Below are positions 33,248-43,989 of a stretch of 64,000 bases of DNA, piece after piece (positions within the stretch are counted from its first letter, which is position 1; each line of letters starts with the position of its first letter). The stretch is taken from NCBI GenBank assembly GCA_033558025.1, contig JAUCEF010000007.1:1984001-2048000 (forward strand), given 5' to 3'. The position numbers were made by a program, and so were the translations under genes. Source of the DNA: Phytophthora sp. 'mugwort'. Its lineage: Eukaryota > Oomycota > Peronosporomycetes > Peronosporales > Peronosporaceae. A model generated the notes under the pieces. It was not told the origin of the DNA and did not search any database. It was given only the letters and a program-made list of their open reading frames with translations.

Positions 33248-36200
33248 TCAAATGATGCGATACTCTACGTGAAGCGGGTCGTCGGACTTCGGCACGAAAA
33301 TGGACGTGCGCTTTCGCTCTTTGATCGTTGATTTCCGACGTCCTTTGAACGCATCAATAACCACTGCTGCTAGTACTGCAGGTGGAGTTGCAGTTTCTAC
33401 TGGTCGAGGTGATTGCACTTTAATTGAGATCGAGTGTTGCAGCTCTCCAAGAGCAGACGCCTGATTGAGTTCTGTCATCCAATTCTGCTTGTCAATCGTG
33501 CTGGATGCCGTGAAGAAGAACTGCGTCGCGTCGTCGACGATCAAGATAAAGCTCTGGCGCAGTATGGTCTCCGCCTCCCCATACATAACAGGAACATCAT
33601 TGATTCTACAGGGTCGACGAGGATTGCTCAGATTGTAGCTTCCAAGACAGGAGGTTTGCGCGAGATTGTTCAAAGAAATCGTATCCGCATACTCGCGCAG
33701 CTCACTGTCAACCAGCGCGTAGAAGAATCGTCGGCCCTTGCGGATTCGTGGGAGAATTAAGTCGAGAAAAGCGTGTTCATCGCTCTCGAAAGGAGCTCCA
33801 ATTTTGACACGTAGCGATGTCAGAAAACCTTGCTTTCGAGTCAACTCGGGGCGACGAATTGTGGCGGAGGGGCCAATCGCTTGCAGTAACTTCGGATTCG
33901 ACCGAGGGGTTTGCGTCGGCTTGGGTTTTGAACGGGACCTTGGGGTCGGGTATTGATGTTCTAACTGCATATACGCTCTTCTAGAAGAATCACCGAGTCT
34001 AGCGAACGGGGACGGGCAATCAGCGGCGTATTTGCCTAAACTGTTGACTATAATGCGGGAAGGTTCGAGACGCATCGCTCGCATTGGCGATCCGACCATG
34101 CACATTAGCGCATGAACTCGCGCACGGACATCAACTTGATAAACCATCAATCCATTCTGAACACTGGTGATCACCTCGTCCACATCCACAGACGAACTGG
34201 AAATCGCCTGATCACTGACCTTCAACTCCCCTTTTCCTCTGTCTGATGTCGGCTTTGTAGTGGGAAACTCCCGCAAATTGGCAGAACTCTTACAGTTGTG
34301 GACGTGCCCAGCAACAGGAACCTTGACTTCCAAATGCAAGTGACGGTTAGCAGCTTTTTGCTGTATACTTACAGACCCGTCAGTGAACTCAGGGGTGCTG
34401 CTTTCCTCCGTTTTTGAAGCAGATTCCGTCAACGATTCGTCTTTACTGGGGATGGCATCTGTGTTTTGTCGACCTCGCTTTCTGTCTAAGAAGGATCCCA
34501 CCAAGTAAGAGACCGGCAGTTCATTAGGAATTTCATAGCGCTCAATTTGATGCTGCGATTTGTACTCAGCATTGAATCTTTCGGTGTGAACGGACGTGCC
34601 ATCATGAGCTGTAAATTCAACCAAGTCGTTGCTGGTCTTCCTTTGGATCGAGTATGACGGGATTTCACCGCAAAATTGTGTCAAGCTTTGAGCAATACGA
34701 GGCTGAATAGTTGGAAGTCGTCGAGTTTGTTCTTTTCGTTGACTCAGCTGCTCGTTCAGTACTGCCACGGTGGCTCTCTTTGCCAGCTCAAACTGTTGCG
34801 CATATACTTCACCTAACTGATGACTTAGCTCCTCGAGACTGGCTAGCATACCTCGTGGCACAATCGCTTTCAACTTTTCGATAGAAACACTAGCTATCGT
34901 CACGGCTGCTGAGGTTGTAACCAACGCTATCGGAAAGTGTTCTGCATCAATCCAGAAGACGTGGCCAGCACTCACGTTGGCTACAGTCGATAATATTTGT
35001 ACACGTTTGACACCCTTTCCTGTATGAGATAGTACAATATCCTCATTCTGAGTAGTATTTCGTTCATCATCACACGGATCAAATCGGAAATCTCCACCTG
35101 AACGGCTAATCAAAGTGACATATTGACGAATACAGCATGTGCCCTCCTTGACCAAATACACCTCCTTGGCTGGAGCTCGTTTACTGTCATGGAGTTGAAA
35201 TATAGCTGTGTTTAAAGGAATATACAGAAAACAAATATTCGTGAATAATAACAAAACACACAAAATTTAGTTAAGGAGGGTCGAAAGAAACTCAAAACTT
35301 ACTAGTTCCTCGCACATGTGACTGGAATGAAAAGCTGTGATACAGGTACGCAATCCGCTCAAGTTCCAGTGAAGCGAAGGAGGGTATTCGCGTACGTAAA
35401 TACTCGATATTTGCGCGAGCTTCGTTCGTACAAGGCCAGTGTTTCTCAAACATCTCCGCAGAAATCGACAGCAGCTTTGTCGGCTCGGCTGCAATTGCCG
35501 CAATATGGGCAGGTGAATCTGGTATCAAAATCTCAAACTCTCCAAACCCTTCGCCCGCAACAACTTCACGCAGATTATGGTCGGGGATAGACGAGCTCAT
35601 GCCCTGGGAGACGATATGACTATTGGGACCATTCGCAACGAGATTTATTCGACCACTTAGCAACAGGAAGAACCGGTGACCCGTTCCATTGCTATCCCCA
35701 TTTCCCTTATATGCGTCTGTGTAGCGGTCCAGAGCCTCGAAGCGGGCATTTAAGCCCAATTCGCGTCGAGCATCGTCGGATAAGTCCCGCAGTAGGGGAA
35801 AGTGCGTAATTGTCCCCATTGTAAGAAATCGCCGTTGGTTTAAAATGTTATTGAAAAAGTCAAATAATTTGGGTGTTTTCATATGCTCCCCCGGCTCATC
35901 AATTGTCGAATGTGACGCTCTTTTGAAAAGTTTCTGACTCGCGAGTTGCCACTTCGCTTTCGCATGAGACGAGATCCCAAGCAGCTCATTCGCGGCATCT
36001 TCTTCTGTCCTCGAAAGAATCAAATGGAACAAATGGCGATCCAAACAAAGTACTTCAGTCCCTGCTAAAGACGTTTGGGAACGACTGGAACCTGCTTCTT
36101 TTGCTCCAGGAGCTCCAGGAATTGAAGTATCTGCGTAAATGTCGTGTGCACTCCGAAAAATACCAACGGGGACTGAGATTTCTTCACCGTAGATATCCCC

Positions 36201-39200
36201 AGGGCCCATGTGACACATGAAGAGAGCATTACTGACGCTCTGATCTCCAGTCTTACGCTTCAACTTGACTTTATTCACCATGGAGTGAAGAGACCGTCGA
36301 GTCCTTGGTGGATTTTTCGGGGCGTGAGCTACTAGCTGCGACTCGTCCGTCTTCTCAGATTGCTGGGACTTTGATTCTCTTGTTGCGTGCAGAACCAAGT
36401 CCGTGAATCGTGAAGTGGAGCTGGCAAATTTTGACTTTGAGGTATCGTCTGAGGTGTCAATCTCGGCGATGCGAGCAATTCTACGTCGAAGTGCCGTCCG
36501 ATTCCCCGTTCCAACTGTACCAGATCGATCTTGATACAGCTGCTGAGACGTAGTGGAGTAGTTGCTTGCAACGCTTTGCTCCAAGGCGGCGCTTTGTACT
36601 GAACGCTGACTTACGTTCAAAACCGAAGCTACCTCTTGATTTTCGCGGACATATACAGCAAGTTTCCCTGTGACAACAAGCACGACTTGCTGGATTGTTT
36701 CGTTATGCTGTATGAGCCGTTGGCCAGGTGCAAGATGCATGTGATGCATCGAGCGCAGCAGGAGCGTCTTTTTAGCAGAACAAGGCGGTAGCCACGGGAT
36801 TCGGGCTGCTTCCAGATATGACAAAAGCGAAAGTGGAATAACCCCTGGCTGAGTTGGTATGATTGGTTTGAGGGGTGTCTGAGGCTTGAGGTTTACTGAA
36901 TTGGGTGCCGAAGCTGTCTCTGATGGTTCGCAAGTCACGTTATAGGCGCTCATATCCACAGTAGGAACATGTTCGTCCAATAAGCGAGTGTACATGTTTC
37001 CGTCAAGTAGAAAATACTCACAATCGGTTTGTGCTAGTACAGTTGCCGGACATACGGTACCTTCCTGAAGCACCCCTGTTCGAAACGCATTCCGAGATGG
37101 AAGAGTCTGGATATGCACACCATACATCGCTGTACGATGTTTCAATGCTGCGGAAGGAGCACAATCAGTACTTTCGTCCGCTCTTGGCACGACTACGAAA
37201 TCTTCGGGGTTGGTAGAACTACCAGAAAATGTAGAGTAAAAGCAAAATGGGTGCTTCTGGAACATATCGATCGTCGCAGACATGTTCTCCAGGCTGTAAA
37301 AGGACACAAACCCAGACAGCACGACAACGAGTACTCGCTGGACGTCTCCTTCCCGAAATAATTCTTCCCCCGCCGTCTTACTCATTAAAGTTGCATGGGC
37401 TAACATCTGTGCGAGCAAAAAGCGTGGCAATGTTGGAAAAAGCCCAAGCCGTTTAAGTAAAATTGCTGCTTCTTCAAGCCGGTGTTCTTTGACTCTGTCA
37501 GGTTCCATGACAGCGGATGAAAACGTCGATGGACCTGACAGGCGTCGATTCACTTTTGTCAACGTAGCACAGTGTTTCGTGTACGAGTGCCGCTGACTTG
37601 TCGGAGGTAATGACGTACTCCATACAAACGGTTGCAAAATGGTACCAGCTTTCACGATAGTATTGTGGCGCAGAGCGGAGACCCACCTCTCAAAAGGTGA
37701 CCGCGAAATACGAAGTAACGTCGTTCCGGAATGAACAAACACAGGCGCTTCGCATGTGAAACAGCACTTCATCAACTCCTGTGCACCAAAAACATCACCC
37801 GGAATATAGCGCACATCTCGTCTTAAAGCCATTCGTTTTGCGCTGCCTTGGTGGACAAATGCCTTCTTCACTGGGCTTCGCTCGTTTTCTAGCTTTTGAA
37901 ATCGCTGAGTGTGCAGCACTCCCCTTACAATAATGAACACGCTGTCGATGGAGCCACCAGCTTCCATCAGGATGCCGCTGGACTCGAAGTGCTCAAGTTT
38001 CATGTGATGACAAAGACGTTCAAGCACAAGCGGCGGAAACTGAAAGAAAAACTTGCACAGCGTCGCATCCGTGAGCAACTGCCGTGTGATCTGCGAGACG
38101 TTGTGACTTTCAATTGCAGACGCCAGGGCGGTTGTCGACGATGAACTGGATGCCATACCGAAAATCGGATTGTAAGATAGTCGAAGCTGGTCCTCACGGA
38201 CTTGCTGCTCATACTGATTTCTCGTTATCCATAGAATCTCAGTGGACGAGTCACCGGCAATAACCTTGAAGCGTACATTTGTGTGACGTCGACGACGCCG
38301 GTTTGACGCCCAGATATGAGCGTGATTAAGTGCGATCATTTGATCACCGAAGGTTTGGCCCCGGGTTAATGACGCTAGAGGCTCTTGGGGCTCCGTTAAG
38401 CTTGGTGTACTGCTTTTGGCATTCTTAGGGCTTGCAGCCGAGCTGTTGCTTTGAGAAACATCTGCAGAAACTGGTATCTGAGTATCACTACACTCTACAC
38501 AGTGGAGATCTAGGCGGCCGTTGCGAATTATGGCAAAAGCACTTGTACTGGGATCCTTGTCTGCACCTGTGGCAAACACAACTTCTCCGACCTTCAGATG
38601 TCGAATCGACGCGGCTTGAAGCAAAACACTTTGTGCCGTATCTGACAGCAGTGAGAAGAGCACGAAATGTGAAACATCGGTGCGTGTGGTTTCCTAAAGC
38701 AACCGACCAAGCCAAATATGAGTTGAATTGGAAAAAAATAGATAAAAAATATAGCACTAACGTGACCTTCGATGAAATTGGGACTCCCTTTTCATATCCG
38801 AAGCCGAATCGCTCTGATACACGATCCAATGTGTCCTAGACATGCAAATACATAAAGTTAAACCGTGTTTTTGTTAGATAGTTTATCCACGTGATGCAGG
38901 CCGATTGCACCTTTGCTAAAACGATGACGGTTGTAGTTTCTTGGCTGTGCTGTTTGGTGTCAATTTACACATTCACACACGAATTAGTGACACAACTTAC
39001 TGAACGCAGCACACGTGGATAATAAACCAATCGAGTTACCACGCTTCTGTGACGACAAAGAGGCTTTTGATGCTGTCGGCCTCGAGCTGATGTCGACAGT
39101 GGACAGGAGTAAAAGTCGTTGATTCCGCATATGGCTGGGAATGCAACAAATTGTAAGTATAAATATACAATTTAAGACTTTTTCAGGACGAACAAACTGA

Positions 39201-40073
39201 GAAATCTTCGGATTCTACGTACCACCTTTGCCGTATGTGACCTGGAGGTCACCAAAGTCAATAGCCACCCCTTTCATATTCGTCTGTTTACTGTTCCAAG
39301 TGCGAAAATCGTCTCTTCTGCTGTGCCTTTGACTAAAGGCTTTATTAAAGTAGCCGCAGAGCGAACCTTGGAGCTGTGTGAATTAGAAGCATGAGCGAAT
39401 AGTTAGTTTGATGCCCAAATTAACGCAAGTCCTTTTAGGTTTACAATGTACTTACAATTATGCATGCGTGAGAGTGGTCATCTATGACGTCCTCCTGCAA
39501 AAAAAAATACTTTTGTGAGCACAGCATCGTTAGAAGAAGACTTCAGATGACAGTGCACCTGGTAGAATAAAACTTCTCCATCAGGAATGCGCTACAGATG
39601 CAAAGTTTAACAGTTAGTGGAGTTAGAAGGACCGATTAGACACAAAACCCAGAATCGACACCGACGTTTATTGTGCACTCAGTCGCCAAGTCTAGTAGCA
39701 GAACAAAATTGACATTAAGGTTTAATATTGCAGCAAAAGAGCAGGAAAGCCATAGCCACGTACATTGCAGAATCTGCGGGGCAACCGACACAAACACTCC
39801 AAGACTTGCAAGATGCTGCTGAATCATGACCACGTCGACGTCGCTGCGAAAACGAGGCCTGTTCAAGAGCGCACCACACCCAATTCAATAATAAACGCTT
39901 CAGTTTTGCGTTTTCCGCACGTGCTTCTCATTGCGAGCGTACGGAGTTTCCAGAGCTGCAATCAACAGCGTTCGCTTCAAAGCGGCCAACGTCTCCGCAT
40001 CCCCTGGACCTGAGGGGCCTAATACGGGACGGACGACGCCAGGAATCGGTGGTGGAACCTTACAGGAGCTCAT
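33248..40073 (-). CDS. large protein with multiple cyclic-nucleotide-binding-type domains and a C-terminal PH domain
   Basis: Minus-strand model with ten exons: 40073-39943, 39858-39764, 39691-39666, 39591-39559, 39494-39456, 39373-39223, 39134-39001, 38835-38767, 38693-35303, 35205-33248. The CDS is 6027 bp, 2008 residues, and every phase closes. The first acceptor could also be 15 bp further in (39843). Several small 5' exons build a first cNMP-binding fold (RIPDGEVLFYQ, HSHACIILQGSLCGYF). At least five more follow in the big exon, for example HFVLFSLLSDTAQSV, FFFQFPPLVLERL, GLFPTLPRFLLAQM, IPWLPPCSAKKTLL and HFPLLRDLSDDARREL. A PH-like domain ends the protein (RRFFYALVDSELREYAD). I did not find the canonical FGE-x-AL-x-x-RAA phosphate cassette intact; one FGEFEIL is seen near the end of the big exon. 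Many of the domains may therefore not bind cyclic nucleotides. Divergent from the phosphatase gene. Confidence 0.82.
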
Positions 40074-40176
40074 GCTAATGAGCTACAGCAGTACTGATGT
40101 AACCTATTTGTAGCGCACATGGCTACATTTCTTGCACATCGCAAGTGACCTGTGTCAGGTGGACAACACTATTAGC
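40074..40176. promoter_or_regulatory. shared divergent promoter region
   Basis: Only 103 bp separate the start codons of the minus-strand cNMP-binding gene (40073) and the plus-strand phosphatase gene (40177). Any core promoters and 5' UTRs of both must lie here or overlap the first exons. No TATA box is evident. Confidence 0.45.
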
Positions 40177-41114
40177 ATGGCATCCGCGTTGCAGAGCGAC
40201 GTCAATTACGTCGTCATGGCCAAGCGCAATCGCGGGGTGGTAAGCAGCTCGACCTGTTTACTACATTGTTAGGGTGGTCACTTTGCCACCGCTGACTGGC
40301 TGCGGGCAGGTCTTCCACGTGTCCCTGCTGTACAACCTACTGCTGCGGCACGAGCAGCGCCGTCCATGGTGGAGCCACGTCGAGCCGAGACTGATCCTCG
40401 GCGCACTGCCGCTGCGAAACAAGAACCACTTGGATCAGGTGCGCTGGCGTTGCATCGGGTTGTTTGCTGGGCTGGACTTAGGGATATTTATTTATTTGTG
40501 CGCGGGTGAACGCAGTTGGTGCAGGATGAGGGCGTGAAGGCAATTGTCACTATGAACCAGCCAGTCGAACTGCTCCCGAACTTCTTAGCGACGCCAGTTT
40601 CCCCAGGTGCGACCCTAAGGGAAGGAGGAACGTTGCATGGTACTAGAGTGGTGCCTTACAGTGAAGTTGTGTCAATGCTTGTGATGATTAGCCGAGTGGG
40701 AGAACGCCCAGATTGCTCAGTGTTTTGGCTCCACTGAAGACTTCTCCCCCCCAACATTGGACACGATTAAGAGGTTGGTCTGAAAGGAAGCCGTCGCTGC
40801 TGAGCTGTTGGCTCTGACTAGCGCTGCTTGTGCACAGATGTGTGACCTTTGTTCACGAGCAGGTCGACGTGCTTCAGAACACGACCTATGTGCACTGTAA
40901 AGCTGGACGCGGCCGAAGCATTGTGGTTGTCGTGGCTTTCCTCTTTCAGTACCGTAATATGACACTAGAAGAGGCCTTCGAGCTCGTAAAAAGCAAGCGC
41001 CCGCACGTATGTCTGCATCCGAAACAACGTCGTATACTGCACGAGTTTAGCCTCAAGTATTCGTCGTCATCTTCATCCGGACAAGCATCACCTGGTGTAT
41101 CTTCCAGCACATAA
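40177..41114 (+). CDS. PTPMT1-like dual-specificity phosphatase
   Basis: Model: 40177-40239, 40310-40438, 40516-40606, 40692-40773, 40838-41114, 213 residues. Introns are 64-85 bp and GT-AG, and phases close. The active-site loop HCKAGRGRS (Cys142, Arg148) fits HCx5R. The landmarks LILGALPLRNKNHLDQL, GVKAIVTMNQPVEL and HPKQRRIL fit the PTPMT1 branch, whose members dephosphorylate phosphatidylglycerophosphate at the mitochondrial inner membrane for cardiolipin synthesis. No clear mitochondrial presequence is seen, but the N-terminus (KRNRG, then VSLLYNLLLRHEQRRPWW) is basic and partly hydrophobic, as in PTPMT1. A Ser-rich tail follows the catalytic domain. The substrate is inferred from family. 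Confidence 0.88.
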
Positions 41115-41216
41115 AGTCACCGAAAGGTAGTCACAAGGATGACAGGGTGCTCACTAGTTACGTGAAGCCCCCCATCCCTGCATCTCCATTTCTGCTGCGT
41201 CAAAATACAGACAGGT

Positions 41217-42014
41217 TTATACTAATCTAAAGGTATAGATGCCTTCGTCGTTGGAGGGTTCTTCCCACTCGAAACCAAAACTCTCGGCGGTATCGAGAAC
41301 GTAGTCAATCGAGACGTTGCGCTTCGTGTACGCCAATAAGAACTCCGACGCTGCCTTGCCGCCTTCCTCTATACTGCGACGGCCTGGTTTGAGCAAGTGT
41401 TTGGCCGTCGCGAAGAGCGATACCACGTGTTCCTGCTCGTAGATGATGTCAGCGCCCACGACGATGTCGAACTTGTCCTCGATCTGGTCCAAATCGACAC
41501 CCCACAACAATTTCCGGCACTGCACGCGGTCGTCCACCTCGTTGAGCTTGCAGTTGGCGACCAGCAGCTCAATGGTGTGGTCGTCACCGTCTGTGATCAC
41601 CACCTGCTGGTCCGTGAGATACGACGCCAAGATACCGATGAGACCGAGGCCGCTGCCCAATTCAACGATGGATTTACCCGCGAACCGCCCGCGGTCCTGG
41701 TACATGTACTCGCTCAGGAAGTCTCCGGCGCGCCAGAGCGTGAGCCCCGTGGACTGCAACGTCTGCCCGATGTCACGGCGCAGACCATTGAGACGAATGG
41801 TGATGTCGGCGTCTTTGGTCTCGGACGCACCAAACTTGAACTCGAACGAGTCCTCCTTGGGCTCAATGTCCAGCGCTTTTTGGATGTCTAGACGCACATC
41901 TGACGATTCACCTTCCACGGCGATGCCCCGTTCGATGGCGAACTCCTGCAGCGCCGCCAGCGCTGCGCCAGACAGCACCAACTGCTCGCCATCGCTCTCG
42001 CTGCCACTGTTCAT
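41217..42014 (-). CDS. Methyltransf_16 family SAM-dependent methyltransferase
   Basis: An intact 265-residue ORF starts at ATG 42014 (MNSGSESDGE). The SAM-binding motif I reads VELGSGLGLIGI (about residues 117-128), the acidic loop DGDD follows near 144, and the post-motif FDIVVGADIIYEQEHV lies near 182-197. The GLTLWRAGDFLSEYM block before motif I is typical of the METTL21/FAM86-type (Methyltransf_16) family, which trimethylates lysines of chaperones and translation factors. The specific substrate cannot be told. It is convergent with the phosphatase gene (stop codons 102 bp apart). Cytoplasmic by family. Confidence 0.88.
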   Translation of the reverse strand: MNSGSESDGEQLVLSGAALAALQEFAIERGIAVEGESSDVRLDIQKALDIEPKEDSFEFKFGASETKDADITIRLNGLRRDIGQTLQSTGLTLWRAGDFLSEYMYQDRGRFAGKSIVELGSGLGLIGILASYLTDQQVVITDGDDHTIELLVANCKLNEVDDRVQCRKLLWGVDLDQIEDKFDIVVGADIIYEQEHVVSLFATAKHLLKPGRRSIEEGGKAASEFLLAYTKRNVSIDYVLDTAESFGFEWEEPSNDEGIYTFRLV

Positions 42015-42214
42015 TGCCGACCACTCAAAAAGTGAAAGGTCATGTTATAATGTCACAATTGTCAAAATTAATACAGAATAGATGTAAGACAAATGTTGAT
42101 CGTGGTTTCTGAAATTGTCAAAAACCGAAAGTGTATGGAAAAGGTACTTACAATCCTCTCGGTCATGATATCCTGAATTGTGATATCACTCCACAGAGAC
42201 TTCCCAATTGTCAA
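42015..42214. other. intergenic between methyltransferase and copia LTR
   Basis: AT-rich, with no gene seen. It holds the upstream region of the methyltransferase and the left insertion boundary of the copia element. Confidence 0.4.
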
Positions 42215-42475
42215 TGTTACACTAGTACCGACACACAACTTGTACATGAAAATCGTAAAACTGGCATGACGTAAATACGAGTCTAGATCCTAAAATTTAA
42301 AATTAGATTGGTGGCGCTCAAGCACCCACGTAGCTCGCCTCTTGCGTCACAGGAGGCTCTCTCCTTGTCTCCCTTCCTTCATCAATACACTCACTTTTCG
42401 ATTTTCCGCCAATCACCTTCATCTGTTCCTCCGTCTCTTCCCTACCTGCGCAAGTGGCCGAGTCATGGCTCGACA
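42215..42475 (+). repeat. 5' LTR of the copia element
   Basis: Aligns with 48842-49093. A shared block near the middle includes ATTGGTGGC and CTCAAGCACCCACG, and the shared end is CGACA. The 5' copy has an extra CACTA near its start. Confidence 0.82.
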
Positions 42476-42560
42476 GGTTTTAAAACCAACGTTGGGGGAA
42501 CTGATGAAGATTTCCCTCACATGAGCGGCTTCAACTTCCCCGTGTGAAACCCGCGCGTTT

Positions 42561-43085
42561 GTGCTGCGCTCGACTGCCAAGGGCTCCTCGGATTCATCGA
42601 CCAAGAGAATACGACGGCGACTCCGACACCTCGGCTGGCAACTCCGAAGTAGTAGATCCCGACCCACCCAAACTCAAGTCATCCCACCCACCCTCGCCCT
42701 CTTAGTCGGGCGCCTGCTCTCCGACACGGGCACACTACCCCCGGCTGACAATCCTGACGGCGACGCCGACCAAGATGACGCCGCTGCTCAACCAAAGGCT
42801 GGTGGCCCCTCCTCCAAGGACCCCTCCGACTCATCGCCCGGCAACTCGTCCGAGGCGGCGAAAGCTAAGCCGATGAAGCCGTCCTCCAAGGCCACTCCGG
42901 TGATGAAGCCCTTCTCGGTAACCAAGAAGGACCAGGAAATACGCCGAGCATTGCTCCGCGCACAGGCTAAGAAAGCTCGAGCCAAGCTCAGAGCGGCCAG
43001 GAAGCGTGCTGCTCGCAAGCCGAGTGCAAACGAAAGACGCCACATGGAGCGCAAAACGAGGGTCGTTTGTGATCTCCACGACTGA
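42561..43085 (+). CDS. basic ORF after the copia 5' LTR, possible Gag N-terminal region
   Basis: A 174-codon frame with no ATG at its start (first possible codon GTG at 42561). The middle is Ser/Pro/Asp-rich. The C-terminus is strongly basic with a predicted long helix (RRALLRAQAKKARAKLRAAR). Its place right after the LTR suggests part of Gag or a leader ORF of the element. I do not recognise a domain. Confidence 0.4.
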   Translation: MLRSTAKGSSDSSTKRIRRRLRHLGWQLRSSRSRPTQTQVIPPTLALLVGRLLSDTGTLPPADNPDGDADQDDAAAQPKAGGPSSKDPSDSSPGNSSEAAKAKPMKPSSKATPVMKPFSVTKKDQEIRRALLRAQAKKARAKLRAARKRAARKPSANERRHMERKTRVVCDLHD

Positions 43086-43989
43086 CGATGCGCATGTCCG
43101 TCTCGTCGAAGGATGTCTGTCGGCTTTCGCAATCTACCAAAACCTGCGCGATCGCTATGAAGGTGTAGTGGAGCGGAACCGCTGAAATTTTAAGTAGGAT
43201 CCCAACTCACACGCACTGTGCCCAGACACCAACTAACGGAGGGGTACTCCGATGGGCATGTTGTTGCTGAGTGGTTTACCTTGTGTACCCGTCGGCGGGC
43301 TGATACTGCTCTATCGTCGACACGAGATGCGCACTTGGTGGGCGTTGGACGTTCTTGTGGGGACTTGGGAGGGGGTGGATCCGCGCGCGTATTCCTGCGA
43401 ACGGGAATTGGTGTCGGTTTGGTATTAAGCCCTTGCGTAGACCTGATGGATCCGTAATAGAAATACGAGATCCGGAGTTGTTCCTTCTTGAGGGTGTATT
43501 TGCTCCTTATCAGAGTTGTCCTTTTCCTTTACGATGCTTGCCCCCACCAATAGCGGGATCTTGAGGGGGTTTGAGAAGCCAAAGGGCGAGCGCGACCTAG
43601 CCAAGCTATCCAGGGGCTGCCACGTGTGCCGGAAGATCGCCAAAGATAGACTTGATCTACGTATGGGACCAATAGAAATCTCCTATACACTAGTCAAGTC
43701 TGTCTTCCAGTGATGATTCGGTTCTGATTTATGCCTTAGCCAATCTACCTTCGGATCCCATACCAAAACCTATCCTACGGACTACTAATAACCCAGGATC
43801 CCATCTCTGACCCTCTCCTGGCCAACCGTCTCCACTCTACTTCGATTTAGCTACGGGTCGTCTACCCGGTTTGCACTAAACTGATTGGATCCATTACTTA
43901 GGATTTCATCCCGCGGGACGGGTCCAGGATCCGTGCCATATATAGACCAGGCGTGTCGCATGGTCCGGATCCATCACCTTGACGCTGTT

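Noticed and set aside
41397..42081. plus-strand ORFs opposite the methyltransferase gene
   Set aside because: Both are shadows of the intact minus-strand gene and show no domain.
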